A stretch of 8,423 bases of DNA. It comes from Fimbriimonadaceae bacterium (lineage in GTDB: Bacteria; Armatimonadota; Fimbriimonadia; Fimbriimonadales; Fimbriimonadaceae). Location: the NCBI GenBank assembly GCA_022842565.1, contig JALHPH010000022.1, forward strand, positions 2,579-11,001. Reading direction: 5' to 3'. Each line of letters begins with the position of its first letter. The first letter of the stretch is position 1. Of this stretch, positions 7,047 to 8,423 are shown piece by piece. The notes below the pieces were generated by a model. That model saw only the letters and a list, made by a program, of their open reading frames with translations, was not told where the DNA came from and searched no databases. The position numbers and the translations under genes were made by a program.

Positions 7047-7924
7047 GCTTGGCTGAGCTCCTTGATGATCGATTCCTGGGCTTCGAAGGCGATCACAAAT
7101 TCATCCACTGCGCTATCGATAGTGTCGGCGGAGATGCCTAAGCGCATCAGGGCCCCTTCATCGAATGCGTAACTTAGTCCATCACCGCCCAGACCGAATC
7201 CGCAGACCATGGCGAGGTAATCCGCCACGTGGACGCAATCCACGATGGACTGATGCTCCTCGGTGGCCTCTTGCGGAGCGTGATGGAACCGAACGGCGGC
7301 GACAATTGGATCGGGGAGGGACCAGGAATGAGTGAGCGACTCACCGATTTGGCTGTGGTCAAACCCAACCACACGGCGCTCCACTTCGTCAAAAGTCATT
7401 CCTGCCTCAAGACCCAGGGTCACCATCTCGGCGAGTCGATCATCGATTGATTGCGACATGACGAGCTTGCCGATATCGGCCATCAGGCCGGCGACATAGG
7501 CTTGGTCTGCGATCTTTAGCCGAGCCATTCGGGCGATGTTTTGGGCCCCAACGGCGAGGCTGGTGGAGTGCGCCAAGAGCGCGCCCGGCTCCAGCGCATA
7601 ACCCTTTACTGGCTTCTTCAGCCATGGCAGTGCACCGGCCACGATTGCAAGTTCGCGAACCGTCTTGAGCCCGAGCACCACAACGGCATCCTTCAGCGTT
7701 GCGACCTGGCGGTTCATGCCGTAAAAGGCGCTGTTGGCGAGTCGCAACACCCTGGCGGCCAACGCCGGGTCTTGACCGAGCACTTGGGCGATTTCGTTCG
7801 CACCCACGTCGCTATTCAGCGTCAGCTCCACCACACGGGTTGCGGCCACTGGAAGCGAGGGGATCTCGGGACAACGCGCCAAGATCGACTCGATGCTTGG
7901 GGCGGTCGTCACCGGATTGTGCAT
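7043..7924 (-). CDS. HDOD-domain protein in the chemotaxis operon
   Basis: This 293-residue cytosolic protein is filled by an HDOD domain, a degenerate relative of HD phosphohydrolases found in bacterial signalling proteins. The N-terminal signature is clear: PEIPSLPVAATRVVEL (19-34), LGQDPALAARVLRLANSAFYG (49-69) and LKDAVVVLGLKTVREL (77-92). H119, H190 and H214-H215 recall HD positions, but the HD dyad itself is A149-D150 in LMADIGKLV, so metal-dependent phosphodiesterase activity is unlikely. A less conserved C-terminal part (about 225-293) follows. No receiver, GGDEF or EAL domain is attached. The ATG at 7924 has GGGGAG (7938-7933) eight bases upstream, within cheD, which it overlaps by 16 bases. 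Its end overlaps cheB by four. The position argues for a role in chemotaxis or motility signalling, but the partner is unknown. Confidence 0.87.
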   Translation of the reverse strand: MHNPVTTAPSIESILARCPEIPSLPVAATRVVELTLNSDVGANEIAQVLGQDPALAARVLRLANSAFYGMNRQVATLKDAVVVLGLKTVRELAIVAGALPWLKKPVKGYALEPGALLAHSTSLAVGAQNIARMARLKIADQAYVAGLMADIGKLVMSQSIDDRLAEMVTLGLEAGMTFDEVERRVVGFDHSQIGESLTHSWSLPDPIVAAVRFHHAPQEATEEHQSIVDCVHVADYLAMVCGFGLGGDGLSYAFDEGALMRLGISADTIDSAVDEFVIAFEAQESIIKELSQA

Positions 7925-8421
7925 AGCGTGCGCTCCCCACCGACCAAACTTCGAACCTTAAAAAGGCCCGTCGTTGTGTCATAGGTCACCGTTCGTCCCT
8001 GGTTGCCGCCCGTTTCGTGGGCTAGCGTACGCATTCCCAACTTAAGTAATTGTTCGGCGACAGCGGCGATGTTTCTAGCCCCGATTTCGATTTTCCCCTT
8101 CTCGCTATCGTTGGTGAACTTGAACACGTGAGCTCCGCCAGCGTAGGCCACCTTTATGCGGCTTCGCACAGCGCCCTTTTGCTCCATGACTTTCAGAAGT
8201 TCTGGAACGCCCGTGTCGGCAAACTTGCCCGGCTTGTCCACTGGCTTCCCCGCAAACGCGGCCGGCAACATGATGTGGACCATTCCGGCCACGTCGCCCT
8301 GAACATCGTGGAAAAGCAATCCAATGCAACTTCCGAGCCCGAGACAGTTAAAGATCGCGTGACCCTTTGCCACGTGCATATCGGCCATGCCAACCAAAAA
8401 TTGTTGCGCCGTGGCACTCAT
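7909..8421 (-). CDS. cheD: Chemoreceptor glutamine deamidase CheD
   Basis: This 170-residue protein converts particular glutamines of chemoreceptors to glutamate, and in other species is regulated by binding CheC. The catalytic Cys is C32 in LGLGSCIGLLF (27-37), and the His is H49 in GMVHIMLP (46-53). The 17-residue spacing equals that of Thermotoga CheD (C27, H44). The third active-site residue there, T21, falls on C26 here. VAYAGGAHVF (91-100), IGARNIAAV (113-121) and HETGGNQGRTV (135-145) complete the family pattern, and the length is normal. The ATG at 8421 is two bases from the window edge, so its ribosome site is not visible and an earlier start cannot be excluded. It is the most upstream che gene seen and overlaps the HDOD gene by 16 bases. 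Confidence 0.93.
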   Translation of the reverse strand: MSATAQQFLVGMADMHVAKGHAIFNCLGLGSCIGLLFHDVQGDVAGMVHIMLPAAFAGKPVDKPGKFADTGVPELLKVMEQKGAVRSRIKVAYAGGAHVFKFTNDSEKGKIEIGARNIAAVAEQLLKLGMRTLAHETGGNQGRTVTYDTTTGLFKVRSLVGGERTLCTIR

Positions 8422-8423
8422 GC

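Noticed and set aside
7541..7984. Plus-strand open frame opposite the HDOD/cheD junction
   Set aside because: It is antisense to two firm genes and has no family resemblance or ribosome site.
1..8423. tRNA, rRNA, riboswitch, CRISPR array, insertion sequence or prophage
   Set aside because: No tRNA-like fold, direct-repeat array, transposase or phage gene was seen. All spacers are under 100 bases and the genes are housekeeping or metabolic.

Overview
The window is ordinary, densely coded bacterial chromosome of moderately high G+C. It holds nine genes, with no RNA genes, mobile elements or CRISPR array that I can see. All genes but one lie on the minus strand, and the longest non-coding gap is about 80 bases. 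The organism is a motile bacterium whose chemotaxis set includes CheD and a CheX-type CheY-P phosphatase. That set is typical of Thermotoga, spirochaetes, Firmicutes and several less-studied phyla, and is unlike the enteric CheZ system. The sequence alone does not fix the phylum. My weak guess is a diderm lineage such as Armatimonadota.

Left part (1-3440): the 5' end of an ALDH7-type aldehyde dehydrogenase gene runs off the left edge. Upstream of it, in the same direction, is a gene for a secreted type I pullulanase with a complete GH13 catalytic set. The pullulanase gene is divergent from a small GAF-domain gene resembling free methionine-(R)-sulfoxide reductase. The 73-base divergent spacer carries a 16-base dyad that is a good operator candidate, and a second short palindrome covers the GAF start codon.

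Middle (3437-4288): an M48-family zinc metalloprotease gene converges on the GAF gene, and the two stop codons share one TTAA. An 82-base spacer with a strong two-tier stem-loop separates the protease gene from the chemotaxis genes upstream of it.

Right part (4371-8421): a compact chemotaxis operon reads right to left as cheD - HDOD gene - cheB - cheR - cheY - cheX. The first five genes overlap one another at every junction (16, 4, 11 and 19 bases), and cheX follows cheY after 15 bases. CheR methylates and CheB demethylates or deamidates receptor glutamates, CheD deamidates receptor glutamines, CheY carries the phosphoryl signal to the flagellar switch, and CheX removes it. The HDOD protein is a probable signalling adaptor of unknown partner, translationally coupled between cheD and cheB. 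No cheA, cheW or receptor gene is present; they may lie beyond the right edge, upstream in the operon, or elsewhere.

I do not see a wholly new system. The items most worth a second look are the HDOD gene inside the che operon, the altered active-site positions in CheD and in the GAF protein, and the symmetrical elements in the divergent spacer.
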